Positions 63,192 to 64,000 of a stretch of DNA of 64,000 nucleotides are shown here, one piece after another. Both the position numbers and the translations under genes were made by a program. The stretch is from positions 1 through 64,000 of the forward strand of contig NZOF01000035.1 of assembly GCA_002695185.1 (NCBI GenBank). The letters are read 5' to 3'. Position 1 is the first letter of the stretch; every line of letters starts with the position of its first letter. Below the pieces are notes generated by a model. It had not been told where the DNA came from, searched no databases, and was given only the letters and a program-made list of their open reading frames with translations. The stretch comes from Erythrobacter sp. (GTDB taxonomy: Bacteria; Pseudomonadota; Alphaproteobacteria; Sphingomonadales; Sphingomonadaceae).

Positions 63192-64000
63192 TCAGGCGGA
63201 GTAATACATGTCGAATTCCGCCGCACAGGGGGTGGTTTCGACACGCAGGACTTCGTCCCACTTGAGTTCGGTGTACGCTTCGATCTGATCCTTGGTGAAG
63301 ACTTCGCCCTTCAGCAGGAATTCGTGATCGGCTTCGAGTGCTTCGAGCGCTTCACGCAGCGAACCACAGACGGTGGGAACGTCTGCGAGCTCTGCCGGCG
63401 GCAGATCGTAGAGGTTTTTGTCCATGGCTTCGCCGGGGTGAATCTTGTTCTGGATCCCGTCGAGACCCGCCATGAGCAGCGCTGCATAGGCGAGATAGGG
63501 GTTGGCCATCGCATCGGGGAAGCGGAATTCCACGCGCTTCGCCTTGTCGCCCGCACCATAGGGGATGCGGCAGGATGCCGAACGGTTGCGGGCCGAATAG
63601 GCCAGCAGCACGGGCGCTTCGAAGCCAGGCACCAGACGCTTGTAGCTGTTGGTGGTGGGGTTGGTGAAAGCGTTAAGCGCCTTGGCGTGCTTGATGACGC
63701 CGCCGATGTAATAGAGGCAGTTCTCGCTGAGGCCGCCATACTGGTTACCTGCGAAGGTCGGCTTGCCGCCATCCCAGATCGACATGTGGGTATGCATGCC
63801 CGAACCGTTATCGTCTTTGATCGGCTTGGGCATGAACGTCGCGGTCTTGCCGTAGATATGCGCAACCTGATGTACGACATACTTGTAGATCTGCATGTTG
63901 TCGGCGGTTTCGACCAGAGTGCCGAAGGTGAGGCCGAGTTCATGCTGGGCTGCAGCCACCTCGTGGTGATGCTTGTCGCAGGGGAGGCCCATTTCCATCA
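63192..64000 (-). CDS. glnA: glutamine synthetase type I (5' end outside window)
   Basis: The last 269 residues of a GS-I subunit of about 470; joins glutamate and ammonia. Present are HHHEVA with the metal/ATP-site histidines, [24 protein letters not shown] (substrate arginines), [16 protein letters not shown] and the adenylylation loop KNLYDLPP with the target tyrosine. The gene runs off the right edge. A terminator follows. Confidence 0.97.
   Translation of the reverse strand, partial: MEMGLPCDKHHHEVAAAQHELGLTFGTLVETADNMQIYKYVVHQVAHIYGKTATFMPKPIKDDNGSGMHTHMSIWDGGKPTFAGNQYGGLSENCLYYIGGVIKHAKALNAFTNPTTNSYKRLVPGFEAPVLLAYSARNRSASCRIPYGAGDKAKRVEFRFPDAMANPYLAYAALLMAGLDGIQNKIHPGEAMDKNLYDLPPAELADVPTVCGSLREALEALEADHEFLLKGEVFTKDQIEAYTELKWDEVLRVETTPCAAEFDMYYSA

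Overview
The window looks like chromosome of an alphaproteobacterium of the order Sphingomonadales, most likely family Erythrobacteraceae. The grounds are many TonB-dependent receptors (TBDRs) with N-terminal motifs typical of that group, the block argS / SPOR protein / nagZ / scpA / scpB / tatABC, the ispH-thrB-rnhA operon, tamA-tamB next to bpt, and two promoters that fit the alphaproteobacterial stress sigma factor EcfG (GGAAC, 17 nt, CGTT). The taxonomy comes from gene content and order only; no search was run. No rRNA, tRNA, CRISPR array, insertion sequence or prophage was seen.

Layout. 1-5.4 kb: the front of a penicillin-acylase-family gene (it runs off the left edge), a HerA-type ATPase and the chaperone clpB. 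5.5-22.7 kb: an accessory-looking region with four TBDR genes, all on the minus strand. Two are divergent from sulfotransferase genes, one led by a small exported protein, the other carrying TPR repeats. 23.1-29.0 kb: a GC-rich catabolic block with a thiolase, two SDR-type enzymes, an aldehyde dehydrogenase, an enoyl-CoA hydratase and a MarR regulator. 29.0-36.5 kb: a Tad/Cpa pilus operon (cpaA-B-C-D-E, tadB-C) that lacks the motor ATPase cpaF and any pilin. 36.5-52.4 kb: housekeeping genes (alpha/beta hydrolase, FAD oxidoreductase, rnhA, thrB, ispH, a lipoprotein, argS, SPOR protein, nagZ, scpAB, tatABC, an amidohydrolase, ilvA, bpt). 52.3-58.7 kb: tamA-tamB. 58.7-64 kb: an Asn-rich exported protein with a fasciclin lipoprotein behind an EcfG-type promoter, a phage-type lysozyme, a small HTH regulator with a membrane protein behind a tandem operator array, a PilZ protein, and the end of glnA.

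How the parts fit. The most distinctive system is the TBDR/sulfotransferase region. TBDR2 and TBDR3 each face a divergent sulfotransferase unit across an intergenic space, and both spaces carry nearly the same 21-bp imperfect palindrome (20 of 21 positions equal), placed 166 and 163 nt upstream of the TBDR start. TBDR1 and TBDR4 have different palindromes at a similar distance. This suggests co-regulated uptake-plus-sulfation modules of unknown substrate. A second unusual feature is a 61-bp sequence present twice in opposite orientation, 33 kb apart: one copy abuts the start codon of the enoyl-CoA hydratase, the other lies in frame inside the lysozyme gene. Two genes (the alpha/beta hydrolase and possibly tamA) appear to lack a normal start codon where family homology should begin and have a well-placed ATT instead.
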